Program-made: the position numbers and the translations under genes
Notes under the pieces: generated by a model
Seen by the model: only the letters and a program-made list of their open reading frames with translations
Database searches by the model: none
Told to the model about the DNA's origin: nothing
Assembly: GCF_014839805.1 (NCBI RefSeq)
Contig: NC_051137.1
Coordinates: forward strand, 7,863,170-7,927,169
Direction: 5' to 3'
DNA: 64,000 nt
From: Manduca sexta
Taxonomy: Eukaryota > Arthropoda > Insecta > Lepidoptera > Sphingidae
In this document: piece by piece, positions 38,261-50,802 of the stretch
How the letters are laid out: every line of letters begins with the position of its first letter
Numbering within the stretch: position 1 is the first letter of the stretch

Positions 38261-39444
38261 TATATTGGGTTTTATCATTTTCTACGAGTCGAGTTGCTTT
38301 TATTAACTTTAAAGCCTCGGACGCTTTGTAGTCGTGCGCGGAACAACGGTTGTTTGTGTAAACATTACCGAATTAATAAAATACATTATAATATAAAATT
38401 ATTTAGCAATTATTCCGCGTACTTAACTGCGTGAAGTTGTTTTTGTGTGGTGTTTAAGATACGTCGCCGGGGACAATTTAATGAGTCCGGTGAGCCATTA
38501 AAATATGAATATAAACACACAGTGATATTGTGAACACCGGTCGTATTCATTATTTTTTATTTTAATAAGCCGTTGGCGTGTATGTGTCGCCGAAGCTCGC
38601 ACGTTGCTCCTTATTTATTGACCTATTAGAGATAACATTAAGATCAAGATGCACGGCCAAGGACCTTTGTTATAAAAATGTCTGCTTCATTATTCTAAAG
38701 ATATATCCCTTGGCGTAGCGTGGAATGGACCCCAATAAAGTGTTAATTTTTTACGTGTTTTAATGGTACATCATATCTTTTATGATGTTTATTTAGTACT
38801 AAATCAAATCTTTCCAATTGTGTTACTGAGAACACCGGATACAGATAGTCAGTTGACTCATTCGTGTATATTTACATGTATAAATATGCCATAAATTAGC
38901 GCTTACAGAAAAAATAAATCTGCCTACTACTTTACAACTTTAAACTGAATAGAATTTTTGTTTTCTAGAAATTACACCGGAAGTCTTATCCACGTAATGT
39001 CATTCTTTGTCATCACGGCGGCATCTTCATAGTGTAATTTTCCAAAATTTTAAATCACGTATTTAAATAATACATATTATTATACTTTCGAAGGACGGTC
39101 ATAAAAAAAACACAGGAACAAAGAACAAGTTTTGAATTTTTTAATACTTTAAATTTTATAGAGCCCTTAACTTGATAAATAATCGGAAAGGTCGAAGCGG
39201 CTCCATAACGAAAGTATTTATAAATACGCATTGATATAACCTCGACGATAAACATCTACACTTCACATCTTCAAGCGAAAACATTGTTAGTCATTCAATA
39301 AACTTTTTAAAATATACGCGCGAAGATTCTAGTAAAACGAAAATAGTGAATTCCTAAAGAATATTTTACACGAACCGCTTACAATTCTAAATTGCGAAGT
39401 AACAATTTAAGTTCTAAGTTGGGCACTACTTTATCAAGTGATGG
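38261..39444. other. Unique sequence, balanced to 38720 and then AT-rich
   Basis: 38280-38720 has scattered CpGs and homeodomain-like words. From 38721 it is AT-rich with nothing recognised. Confidence 0.4.
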
Positions 39445-39709
39445 TTAAATGGGGCGAATAGGAATAAAACATATTACCTATAACTGTGATTATAACACAA
39501 ATGGATCGTCCTAATCTTTATTTAAGCTTTTGTCTATGGCGGCATTTCTTGTTCGATTTTCAAATTGAGTTGAATTTCAAATTAAATGGTGCGAATAGGA
39601 ATAAAACATATTACCTATAACTGTGATTATAACACAAATGGAACGTCCTAATCTTTATTTAAGCTTGTGTCTATGGCGGCATTCCTTGTTCGATTTTCAA
39701 ATTTGATTT
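39445..39709. repeat. Tandem duplication, two copies of 137 bp
   Basis: Copy 1 is 39445-39581 and copy 2 starts at 39582 and fades near 39709. Both contain gaataggaataaaacatatt, ataactgtgattataacac and ctatggcggcatt. Only a handful of substitutions separate them (for example ggatcgtcc versus ggaacgtcc), so the duplication is recent on the scale of the surrounding repeats. It resembles no repeat family I know. Confidence 0.95.
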
Positions 39710-40788
39710 GACAAATAGTTTTATCTATATTTTATTCCGAAAATATGCAAATACAGCTCAACACTGCAATATCAAAGGAATCGTGGCTTACTGTTATAAG
39801 GTTAGCAATGTCTTCTACCTACCTATTTCTATAAATCAATCGAAGCATTCGTGAGTACGGATCGCGGCACGATAAGCTAAAGCATAGAACAACGGAAGTT
39901 GGCAGTAAGCCGACGACGCTAACACCCGTTTATGACTCGATATCAATCGTAATATAAATGTAAATGAACCATTCCGAACAATTTGGACTCATAACCGTAT
40001 GTAAAGGTGGTAATGATACAAATTTTGGATATAAAATTATATTTATTACCGAGAAGGGAAATTATTTTGTAGTTTGAGTCTTGTTGATAATCATAATCGG
40101 ATATGCATTTAAAAAATGTCAAGCTATATGAAACAAAAAATTCTATACTTCCAAAAGGCAGTATGGGGTTCAACGACGCTACAAATGGCGCATTGCTGAC
40201 TTTATTACAAGGTTCTATGTTATATTTGATGTGCAAATTTTATTATGTATTCACATAATGCTAAGTCTTTTCCAATGAAATTTTTCAATTATTCAAAGTA
40301 TTGTATAGAGTAGCATAGTCTGAGGTCTACCTGGAGGTAGACCAAACTCTTTAAATTAAGATTTTTAAAAAAAATATTCGGTAAGATAAATAAAATGTCT
40401 TTTCTAATTTTTACCAACACGAAAATCTTTAATCTCATTTTTGCAACATAATTAAAATGAACATAGAACCATGTAATAGTGAGCAACCAACATATTTCTT
40501 ATAATTTAAAACAAATCTAACAATGTTGCCATTAAACAAATAGGGAAATTACATTGTCATAAATACTTCATTCCTACTTTTTTGTAAATCGTTGTGAGGC
40601 AACGATTAAAAATTATCGATGGTATCAACACTGCATCCAGTACCTGCTAACTGACAATCTCATCGTGGGCGGTCTTAAAATATCTGTTTTATTGACGTCT
40701 TATATTCCCGTTAATACACAGCTTTCATCGGTAACAGTTGATAGTAATCGTATTTATCATTGAAGAGTGCGAATATCGCTACTAATTC
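39710..40788. other. AT-rich non-coding sequence
   Basis: A short hairpin, ggtctacct-gg-aggtagacc, lies at 40324-40343. Nothing else recognised. Confidence 0.5.
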
Positions 40789-40920
40789 CTTATTTTTACG
40801 CGAATGTTAGACATTAAAATTAAACTATTTTTCGAATTTTATCGCGGTTTTAATGAATTAATTTTCTCCCGACGTTTCGAAGACTTTGCAGCCTTCATGG
40901 TCACGAGGGGGGGGGGGGGA
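40789..40920 (+). mobile_element. R5: probable lepidopteran repeat ending in a G-run
   Basis: Contains gttagacattaaaattaaac, tttatcgcggtttta and ctcccgacgtttcgaagact followed by gcagccttcatggtcacg and 13 Gs (40907-40919). I recognise the last part as a widespread lepidopteran repeat end. There is no second copy in the window, so boundaries and class are uncertain. Confidence 0.5.
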
Positions 40921-42590
40921 CTGAGCCTCTGAGAACATTGAAAAATTGTTTAATTTTAAATGTTTTCTGATGTTAATAGTGTTTTGATTTGTCGTTCACT
41001 TGTAAACGTAAACGTGCATGTTAAACGAAATAGTATCATTATTTTCGTTTACATATTTTGTAGAGTATCGAATAGTATTAAGTACGAATGGAAATTCGTA
41101 GTTATGTATGGTTGCATAGTATATGGGACGATTTTTCCCAGCGGTATTTGGTTTTCGTGAGTAAGATATAGATTGCGATACAATTAATCAACACTAAAAT
41201 GATTTCGAGCAAATTATGACATTCAAATTTCACTTTTGCCTTTTTAACCCAGTGAGAGAAAAAGACATTGCATACTAAATGCTAGTATATCTCTGTTTTC
41301 CTTTACAGTAAAACAATTAACTTATATATAAATGAATAAGATCATTAGTGGCTGATGGATTCGAATAATTCTCGACCAAATACATTTCAATTGTATTGAA
41401 AATGGGTTCATTGTCACACTCCCCGCAATAAAGTACTTCCCTAATGACATACCAACTAGATTACCTACTGTAAATACAAGAAACTTCAACCAATTTCGTC
41501 CGAACACTCCAACTTGGCACAAATATTTGCAAAATCACACAAACGTTTGCCCAAACGCGGGAAAAGAATCCGCGACATTTTGGTAAGTTTAAACATTTAG
41601 ATATTGACCAACGACATTACAAGTAATTTAATTATAAAATATTTAATGACGCATATGACCACGTAATCATACTCATGACCACCAGGTCAAGCCGTATAAG
41701 CATTTTAACACAATATGTTATAAATATTTAATAGAACCAATAATTTACACAATAGTTACAAATCATACTTAGTACGTAATAAATCTGACCCTGCCATTAT
41801 TACAAAACAAAAACAAATACACCTATTTCATAATTATATTCAATCAAAAAACAATATAAAGTTCCACATATTTGAAGAATACATTACCATTGTTGGCAAC
41901 AATTTATTCTAAGTGTAGGTACTTAGCAATGAACAACAAATACCTTTATTTTTAATTAGATTCCATTAAAATAGGGAGCCAGTCAGGTAATAAAAGTAGA
42001 GTAATAAATATCCAAGGAAGTTGTTTTAATTTCTTCTTTACATGAAGTAGATTAGGTACCAGGCGCGATCGGCAAAACTTCCCCGTTTTTAATTTTCTTT
42101 AAAACATCGTTGTTTTATACATTTTATTTTCAGTGAATGGAAGGCTTTCTTACTTCCAAAACAAATATCTTTTGCTAAGTCCGTAAATAGCTGTTTCTTA
42201 AACCAAAATGAACTTTATACGTGTTGTTTGAAGTACTATTATCTGATAACAGAATAATCTAGCTATTTAACTTTTTTAAAACTGCTAAGTAGCAGGCTAA
42301 CTTCATCGGGTGTTTTAATTGTCTTTAAGGATCTGTAGGCATTCATACATCCAGGCGTTAACGATTCCAAGTCAACAGAAATGTAAACGTTATTTTAAGC
42401 TTTTCATTGAATTTAGTTCCGCTTGACACATCTGTTTTAGGATTTTTGTTTAATTTTACTATCCACAATTGAAACATAAAACACAGAAGTAAATTATAAA
42501 CTCCGCAGTTATACTAAATAAATGTTATGCTCATCGTAAAATAAAATATAAAACCTTATTCAAACAATGAGTATAATATTACTGTGGAAG
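40921..42590. other. AT-rich non-coding sequence
   Basis: No gene or repeat. TTTATTGC (reverse) at 41425-41432. Confidence 0.55.
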
Positions 42591-43260
42591 GAATTAAGAT
42601 ATCGATAAGAAAGTGAGTCTTGCAGTCGCTGTTGAACTTTCTAGGCCATAATTCACGTTGCGAGAATAGAATTGAATAATCACTGGATGTTGAGACAATG
42701 TCTGGCAATATCTAAGTCCTGCGTGCTCGATCATGGGAAAATTACCGATGGCCAGACAATCACGGCGTGCGGGCGCGCACAGTGCGCACACAGCGCACAC
42801 CGCGCACGCCGCGCCACCGCTCTGAGGGCCTTCCTTATCATCGCACCGGCCCATTGTGCCGGCATATTACATTCGCAATATTCCATGCACTTCGACAAAT
42901 ACTCCACAGATACAGTTGTGTGATTAGAAAGTTTAGTACCGGCCGCAGGAATTACACAGCCGTTTATTCATAGACATTGTTCGCGGAGACAATCGCGTTT
43001 TTCGGAGAAACGCTGCAAATATTCCTAACTCATAATTCTGCCGGGCATTTCAAAGCGAAATCGGAAACCGAATAAAACTATTAAAATGACCGAGGGCCAT
43101 TTCTCATCGTTCGGAATTATGACGCAAAAAATAAAATATGAATGATCTGTTGCGATTCCGCGCAGTCCTTTGTGAGCGCGCAATAAAAACTGACGCTGTT
43201 ATAGTTTGCGAAAGCAATTAAGTTGTAAAACTTACGTGGTCTCTACTGTCTTAATGAAAT
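42591..43260. promoter_or_regulatory. CpG-rich block with 9-bp periodic GCGCAC words
   Basis: GC-rich at 42760-42860, where gcgcac recurs at 42775, 42784, 42793 and 42802, exactly 9 bp apart. The adjoining 43000-43210 is balanced unique sequence with TTTATTGC (reverse) at 43180-43187 and several AT-rich homeodomain-type words. Three short overlapping open frames cross the island on both strands and are Ala/Arg/His-rich artefacts. One of the better regulatory candidates in the window, but unproven. Confidence 0.4.
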
Positions 43261-44011
43261 ATTCCACTTTGATTATTAATGTCGGGCCTTTATTAGAGTG
43301 CAATATAATGAGGATTAAATAAATATTATACTAAGGTTTAATTTATTGTCAATTCCTTAAGCGTCGTTGGGAAAGACGCGACGACGTTAAATTTCTGCTG
43401 ACATTTACTAATTTAATATACGGTGTAAATTACTGTACGAATAGTAAAAAGTGTAGTACGCCATTATTTAATAAAAACACTAGTTATAATGAAAAACAAT
43501 TACCTTAACTATTATTAAATTTTTTACTTTCTTAACACTTACGGTTCAATGAGCATATTTCTATGCTATAATATGTTGGAAACGAGTATCAAACACTAAG
43601 TACTAATTTATATTGAGTTTTTTTAATCAAAAACACATAAGTTATATACGGTTTGGAGCACATCAATTTGATATCTTCATTAATGATGACTATGGTTTTG
43701 AATTTCGGAAGACATTTTAGGCCGACATAGTAGCTCGCTCTGATGGCCATCAATTCTTTATTGATTTTAATTTATTTACTACTTACATACCAAATTTAGT
43801 AATATTTAAAGAAATCACCGAATACAAAATTTACTCTCCCTACACGGGTATCGTACCTACATCTATCTTGGACAGTATGCTACTACAGTACCTTTTTAAT
43901 CAACACCTAAGCCGTTAAAAGACTATGGCACAGTTTTAACGTCAGGAAAAAAATCCATAGATAGTCGTGACCCGAGTCACGCGAGCTCCGTGGTTTTATA
44001 CATTATTGATT
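43261..44011. other. AT-rich non-coding sequence
   Basis: Nothing recognised. Confidence 0.55.
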
Positions 44012-44342
44012 AATAATAATAATAATAATATCAGCCCTGTATTATATACTTGCCCACTGCTGAGCACGGGCCTCCTCTACTACTGGGATGGATTAGGCCT
44101 TAGTCCACCACGCTGACCTAGTGCGGATTGGTAGACTTCACACACCTTTGAAATTCCTACAGAGAACTTCTCAGACGTGCAGGTTTCCTCACGATGTTTT
44201 CCTTCACCGTTAAAGTGAACGATAAATTCACAAAGAATACACACATGATTTTAGAAAAGTCAGAGGTGTGTGCCCTTGGGATTTGAACCTGCAGACATTC
44301 GTCTTGACAATCCGTTCCACACCCAACTAGGCTATCGCCGAT
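44012..44342 (-). mobile_element. S1: full-length tRNA-derived SINE with the best-preserved boxes
   Basis: On the minus strand the A box tagcctagttgg (44323-44334) matches TRGCNNAGTNGG and the B box ggttcaaatcc (44279-44289) differs from GGTTCGANTCC by one base. The body and 3' part match the copies at 2961-3305 and 24871-25193, ending in a (TAA)n tail that reads (AAT)n on the plus strand from 44012. A 98-codon minus frame (44157-44453) merely runs through the SINE. Confidence 0.9.
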
Positions 44343-45190
44343 TACTTTGATATTAATACTATCATTACTTAAGTATTTATTAATATTGTAGATTACAGTA
44401 CATTTTATCACAAAATTAAATGTCTTTCTCTCTTTACTTACAACAACAAACATTATGTAATTAAAACTAAGTATACAAAAAAAATCGAACCATACAATTT
44501 AAATAATTACACAATCACCTTCATTCGCTTAATAACGTAAAATTTAAATACAATATACAATATATTACATTTTCATCCTTGAGTTACCTGTATGTAACAT
44601 ATAACGGCAATTCTATAACGGTATTTAAAATTAACTATTATTATATGATTAACATTTATTGTCCCCGACTCCCCCTGTGTTAAAGACCTTCCCAGGAAAA
44701 AAAATCCCACGTGAGGACACTATGGTTTCTCGGTACACAAAATTTCCTACAAATCCCTACTACAGTGGTTTATTTTTAACATACATCCAACTATCTAAAC
44801 TTTCGCAGTTATAATATTAGTACACTTAGATCTTGTCATAAAAACCGCATTTGCACATAATACCTCGGTCTTATAATTTCTATTCTGAGCAATAACAATC
44901 AGAACAATTAATGTAAAATAATAAAAAGTTATGAGGTTATAACAAAAAGCTAATAAGTGACTTTGTCCAAGTGCACATTAACGGTTATAAAGTAATAATC
45001 GAGATAATAATATAAATGGCGGCCGAACAATTTACAACACGAATATCATCGCCCACTAAAATAATATTATGCTTTAATTAGACAAAAACAAACAAATTAT
45101 ATAGAATAAAAGATCTTAGAGGTGGTCGCATTTACGAATACTATAGACAAGGTACTAGGGAAACGTAAGTGGTTGAATAATCTGGCTTAT
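44343..45190. other. AT-rich non-coding sequence
   Basis: No gene or repeat recognised. Confidence 0.55.
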
Positions 45191-45620
45191 TAAAATACGA
45201 TGTTATTAATTGTAGAAGAGCGCAACGCTCCGCGGTGCAGCGATGGTGCAGAGAAATCCACCACATATGTTTAATGTATGACGAGGTAACATGACATGTC
45301 TCCCGTTAATTAATGTAAGCACAGCGCACGAGTTAATTAATTGTCGGCCGGCTTGCAGCGCATGAAACATTTATAAAATTCATAACAGAGCTAATTATGA
45401 AACATGGAGGCCTGTCGCCTTTGCGCCACCCGCGGGGCTCGCTCCTTCGCCGATCTGCACTTTAGTAAAAACTCATAACTACACCGGCTTTACTTGTTAT
45501 TTAATTACTACTGTAAGAAGCGTCTAACAAAATTCCCACCACGTCCATACGTTACAACTTTGTGGTACGAGCAGCCTTCGCAACTCGCATTGCCTACATA
45601 CTTCCATTATATAGAAATGT
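45191..45620. promoter_or_regulatory. Balanced unique block with two TTAATTAA sites
   Basis: CpG-containing balanced sequence with TTAATTAA at 45306-45313 and 45333-45340, 27 bp apart, next to a GC-rich stretch at 45345-45455. Paired palindromic homeodomain-type sites make this a reasonable enhancer candidate; no experimental or comparative support is available here. Confidence 0.3.
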
Positions 45621-47814
45621 AATCAATATCACCTATTGCGGAATGTATTGTGTTTTGTGTTATGGTATGTTACGGTCTATTAGTTGCGCTTATTAAAAAG
45701 TATAAATATGATTTATGGTTTTGCGGCACCCGTAAAAAGTTTTTTTGTAAATGTATTTTTATAAACTCACATCTACATAATATTTATATTCTCCGTGGAT
45801 ATCGGACCTTGAGTTTCAGGACCTAAATGTATTGTCATCAGACCAATATAGTGACGAAACACAGTCAATAGAAATACTTATGGTAATATGGAAAAATATA
45901 TGTTTTTTGTATTCAAAATTATCTGCCAGGATTTATGATATTGGTACATCACTCAAGATATTATATCAATACAAGGCAATTATTTTAATGAACGTATGAA
46001 TCGTTTGTTGTACACTAACGGACGCGTCAAAAACACGCAATTAATTACACAATACTGAGTGATAAGTTGGTCGCTATCTGAAGAACAGGGACCATAAAAT
46101 TTCGTTGTTGTAAAACAAGAAGTTACAAGCCATCTGCAGCATTGGCACGTATATGGCGCTTGTTTAATATTTATCAGTGAATTAGTATGACTAAACTAAC
46201 GAAATCAATTAAGTTATTTTTTTGTACGCAACAGGTTTTGTCGCTCGTCGCCGCTCCAGGATTCGTAGTGCCAATCGAGATGCGCTCCCAATAAAAGCTG
46301 ATGAACGGCGTAATGTACTGAACGTTCGTTATGTTTTAATCTTAAGTTGTAGGTCATAAATTATAATCTAATTAATAAATATTTATAGAGAAGTTAACAG
46401 AGAAATACAAATGAAAATTTGTTCACGAAATTAAATTCGAACTTCAATAAGGTTTTAGCATTCCATTAAATAATAATATTTGTGATGTTATGTACGTAAA
46501 CTATGTCTATAAATATGCTGAATGTTTATTTGGCGACTCTACATTTTCTCCTACCATTATAAGAAAACATAAAAATATTCTGTAACAAAAATCATTGGAA
46601 ATTAAGTAATAACTCTACGCACGCCAATAAGAACTACACATCTAAATGAATCAAGAGAACAGGAATGCTTCATTCTTTCCATTAAAAGAATTAATCAAGT
46701 GCATGTTTTACTATAGAAACGCGTCCAACAGGCTTTAAGTACACTTGTGTCACATTAGTGTAAACGCTTCGAGATAACGCACGAGTGTATGTACTTGTAA
46801 GTGTGTAACTTCTAAATTATTCCTTGCTGTATGTAGTCGGAACGCCATGGGCGTACTAACGCGCAGTGATTGCCTTTGTGGAGAAATTTGTATTGAGCCT
46901 AACGGTTTTAATAACACAGTTAAATTTAGGTAAAATTTCGAAATTTAGAAACCGTAACAGTGGCAAAAAGCGATAGACACGTGCCGGGTCGTATTACACT
47001 GTTTATACAAACATCACGTAGGTACCCTGGATTTAAATGTTTTTTTAATTTAGACACTGGTCACAAATTGTTTTTTTCACTTGACCGATGTAGCGTTATT
47101 TTATAAAGTGATATTATCTGATCTTAGTTGACAATAAATCAAGTGGAGCAATGTTTTTTGTTATACTTATGAGAAAACTTTTTGACCGTTTTTAGATGTA
47201 TTTTTTTTTTTACTAGAGAACCACATATTAGAGTTTACAGAATAAAACATCTGACTTGTTGAACATAATAATTTATATTTCATAACACGCGTTATATATT
47301 ATTTTAGGCAGCAATAATAATTATAATTATACTTACACTATAATAACAACATTCCAGTAATTCTATTTCTACATTTAGATCAATAACAATAAGCGCTTTG
47401 TGAACCTAATGGAGTATTAAAATATATTATTATCAACCTCAAAATACGGATTCGTAAATAATTACAAACGAACAATTAATTCGAATATGCTTTAGCACTA
47501 TAATCTCCAATTTAATAATAATAACAACAGGTACATATTGAAAAACATTTGAAATATTTCGCTAGTCACATGTTTTGCACGAAATATCGCCATTAACATT
47601 TGACTTCTGAATATTTAAAAATACATTGGTATCCTAAAATATAATTCATAAATTATGTACATTATGTCAAATAAAAAATTGGACGCAAAAAAATAATGTT
47701 ATTTTTGAAGCTATAAAATCCATGCGAAAAATATTAACACATTTCAAATATATTCATCTATATTTAATAAAATTACTTTTTATTTAATTTATAAACGGTT
47801 ATTTTGCTAAAAGT
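45621..47814. other. Long AT-rich non-coding stretch
   Basis: No gene or recognised repeat. Slightly balanced patches at 46230-46310 and 46740-46900. T-run at 47201-47212. Confidence 0.55.
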
Positions 47815-48180
47815 CAATTCACACCTCCGCGTAATATATGCACCATGCGGTGTGAACGCGCGTATTCAAAAGTTTATCGTGTACAAGAGCCGACATGTCC
47901 CACCTCTCCCGCAAGGCATGAAGTTTTGCATAGTGGTCAGTGTCTAGTAGACACCTTACATCAAAACAAGTGAGGTCGTAGGAGCGAGGAGGGAGCCGTC
48001 CGCGAGGGCGACGGGGAGCAGAGGCGGTCGTGGGGCGGGTCGGGGGCGTGCAGTCGCAGGCTGCAGCGTGCAGCCCGCCGCGCGTGACCTCCCGCCTTGC
48101 ACTCCGCACTCCAAGTTCCACGCTACACACTCACCGACGCACCTCTAGCTTCCAACATATCTTTATCTCGAATGACGACT
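47815..48180 (-). promoter_or_regulatory. CpG-dense island with a long minus-strand open stretch
   Basis: GC-dense at 47985-48110. The minus strand is stop-free for 103 codons (48130 down to 47819) but the frame opens with GTG, not ATG. Its first half is Arg/Pro-rich by composition. The second half is less biased, and a donor-like gtaagg (minus strand, near 47955) interrupts it. It could be a 5' exon or promoter of a minus-strand transcript, or simply a GC-rich regulatory block. I recognise no domain. Confidence 0.25.
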
Positions 48181-49111
48181 GTTAACAAATCTCAATGAAA
48201 GATCGTACCCATCGAGTTTATATTGTTTACGACAGGATTGCTTAAGTTTCGAGCAATTAGTAGGCTTATTAAAATAACCATATTCGGCCTGTTATGATTC
48301 TAGCCATTTTAGTACTTGAAACTAATGTTAGTTGTCTTTTGTGCCATTAACGAGGTTTATACTATATAATTGAAACATTTCAGTTACAAACTTAAACACG
48401 TTTCCTCCTCAATAATAGATGTGGCGCCATCTATGAGCCGATAGCAGTACTATTGAATCTGACACTGGTTTGTATACTGACCGAACGAATGTTGTTAATG
48501 TTATTATACAATATAATTATAATAAATTATAATTTGTAAAATGGAAACAGTTTGTATTTATTTATATTTCTTTTAAGAACAAGTCATCATAATTGCAACA
48601 TTGTAAATAAGCAATGCATTCTCATCGCAAATTTTGTGATACAACCTGTTTTGGATAATTTATTCGGTTAAATCGATAACACAATAAAACCTCACCAAAA
48701 CACTATCTTGGGTGGTAATAAAACGTTTACTAAATTTGTATTTATATTGCAATTCGAATGTAGAGTTTGAAATAAACGGATCAATGAAGCGTATTAAATT
48801 TTTAATCGAATAATATTTTGTTGTTTATTTTCTTGGTTTTATTTTAATACTAATGATAACCTTTGAAGATAAAATTCATACTTTCTAGAGTTTGGAATTA
48901 ATCTCTGACTTATAACTTCCATTATCTTACAATCAATGTTCGTCTCTATTCTTCTCTCAGAAGTAGATCACTTTTGCGGTGGGGTCCTTCTCAGTATTCA
49001 CCCAGTGGAACGAAACAAGGAAAATATTTAACCCTTGATGAGATTTTAAATAGGCTACATTTGATTTCAAAATCGATTGTAGAATATGCATAATAACCCT
49101 CTCTTTACATT
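48181..49111. other. Mostly AT-rich non-coding sequence
   Basis: Contains an isolated gtggcgccatctat near 48422-48435, whose reverse complement atagatggcgccac resembles the insect CTCF core AGRTGGCGC. Nothing else recognised. Confidence 0.45.
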
Positions 49112-49213
49112 TTGTCCAGCGTGGTGGACTGTGGGCCGAAACCCTCCCAGTAGTATTGGAGGTCCGTGCTCAGCAGTGGGACGGTATATGATACAGAGCT
49201 GATATTGTTCTTG
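49112..49213 (+). mobile_element. S1-type 3' tail fragment
   Basis: Aligns to the last ~100 bp of S1: gtccagcgtggtggact, ccctcccagtagtattgg and gtgctcagcagtgggac, ending gctgatattgttcttgttg. The head is missing. Because SINEs and their partner LINE share 3' tails, this could equally be the tail of the LINE. More diverged than the other S1 copies. Confidence 0.7.
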
Positions 49214-49337
49214 TTGCATTTTGTTATTTGTACTTTGGTAACTAGTATTGTGGCCGATTGGATTCCCCTCGACAATAAGCCCCAAAGAAATTTACACAAA
49301 AATAATTATTGGTACTCGCCTACTTTTACAAGAAACA

Positions 49338-49715
49338 AGGTGTTGCGCGCGGCTTCGCCGACATGAATACCTTTTCAACTATAAATAAAATAACATAAAA
49401 ATTAAAAAAGTCTTTTATTTCTTGCAAAAGTTGTTTTACATTTTCCTTATATCTATAAAATGTTGTTAGGGGGTGGTGTTAGTAAGTAAGTTTTGTTTTC
49501 GTCCGAAAATGCCAGCGTCATCTATTCAAGAAATTAGTTGAAAATTTCCATTGTCTCCCATGGAAGCAACTGTTAGCCTGTATCCTATCAGTTAATTTAG
49601 TTCATGGTCTACGTCGTGTGCAACATTGCTTCCAAACCCGTCCAGCCATTTCTCCGTTTACTTCTAACAAACATACAAACAATTTTACAAACTTTCGCAT
49701 TTACATTATTAGTAA
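49338..49715 (+). mobile_element. Probable R2-related retroposon-like repeat
   Basis: Opens with a gcgcgcggcttcgcc word and closes with accatttctccgttta-type sequence (ccagccatttctccg), tctaacaaacatacaaac and actttcgcatttacattatt + agtaagg. This start/end combination is typical of a large class of lepidopteran repeats related in design to R2. The interior differs from R2 and has no tandem units. No coding capacity. Confidence 0.55.
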
Positions 49716-50802
49716 GGTACATGTGCAAATTTTAATACTTGATGTAGGTATAGAATCTAGATCCACCATAAGTTGTGTGTTGTCTCTCAGTCTCAGGATT
49801 TTTTATCAACCTCACAAAATGTGTAGATGCCTCTCACTTTCTGTTTAATTAGTATATTAAAGAATTGCTTTAAACAACAATAAAGAAAAACCAATTGTAT
49901 TTTTTAAATGTCATAGATATAGATCATACATTAAACTAATTTTGGAAAGCGAAACACCAAAGGTTCTGGCACGTTCTTCTCTAGTGCGAACTGCTTTCCG
50001 AACTGGTTGTAGACTTAATATTGACGGAATCTAAATAATGTATAACATTTTACAAATTTAAATATATTCAAAGTTTCTACCCATAATTACAATAGTTTAA
50101 TTTTAATACAATAGTTGATTTTCTATTAATTGATTTCAGCAGACGCCCCTGGCGGCATTATTATGCGGCAGTTAATTATTATGAACCACGAATTATATTT
50201 TATAATCATCCATAAGTTTGTATAGTTTGATGACATACGTCTCTTCTTTCGCATTCCACTAAAAACTAAAGAATTTATAAATTTTCGGAACGATTTCCGA
50301 TCCCTTTTATGACTGTTTTTGCAAACTGTTCAATATATTACTAAGTTATTGTTAAGCGTTATCTAAATTATAATCAACTCGAACTTAGGTCGAAATGTCC
50401 TTAAAATATGGGCGGAAATTGGACAAAAACTGCATTATTATAATTTAATTCGCCTCAGCATATTGTTTACATCTATGACGATGCGAATTACAATTTGTAA
50501 TTGTAACATCGGATACAAACGTAATTTACATGTAAATGCATTGACATTATTACTAAAATGTACATCCTGTCTGGTTACGATCGATTTGCATATTTTTTAT
50601 TAAATATCAGGAAAATAACAAAAGGCGATTCAAACAACACACTATTGTCAGGATTTCCGGAGCAAAGGTAAATTATTCATAAAAATCTACGCGCTACTAT
50701 AATTCCACATTGTTATGAATATTATCATTCAAACTTTGCGAATTTACATATTTGATATCTGATGGTCTTTTTTATTTTACGTGAGCGACAAAGTGACCTT
50801 AC
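49716..50802. other. AT-rich non-coding sequence
   Basis: No gene or repeat recognised; slightly balanced near 50140-50180. Confidence 0.5.
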
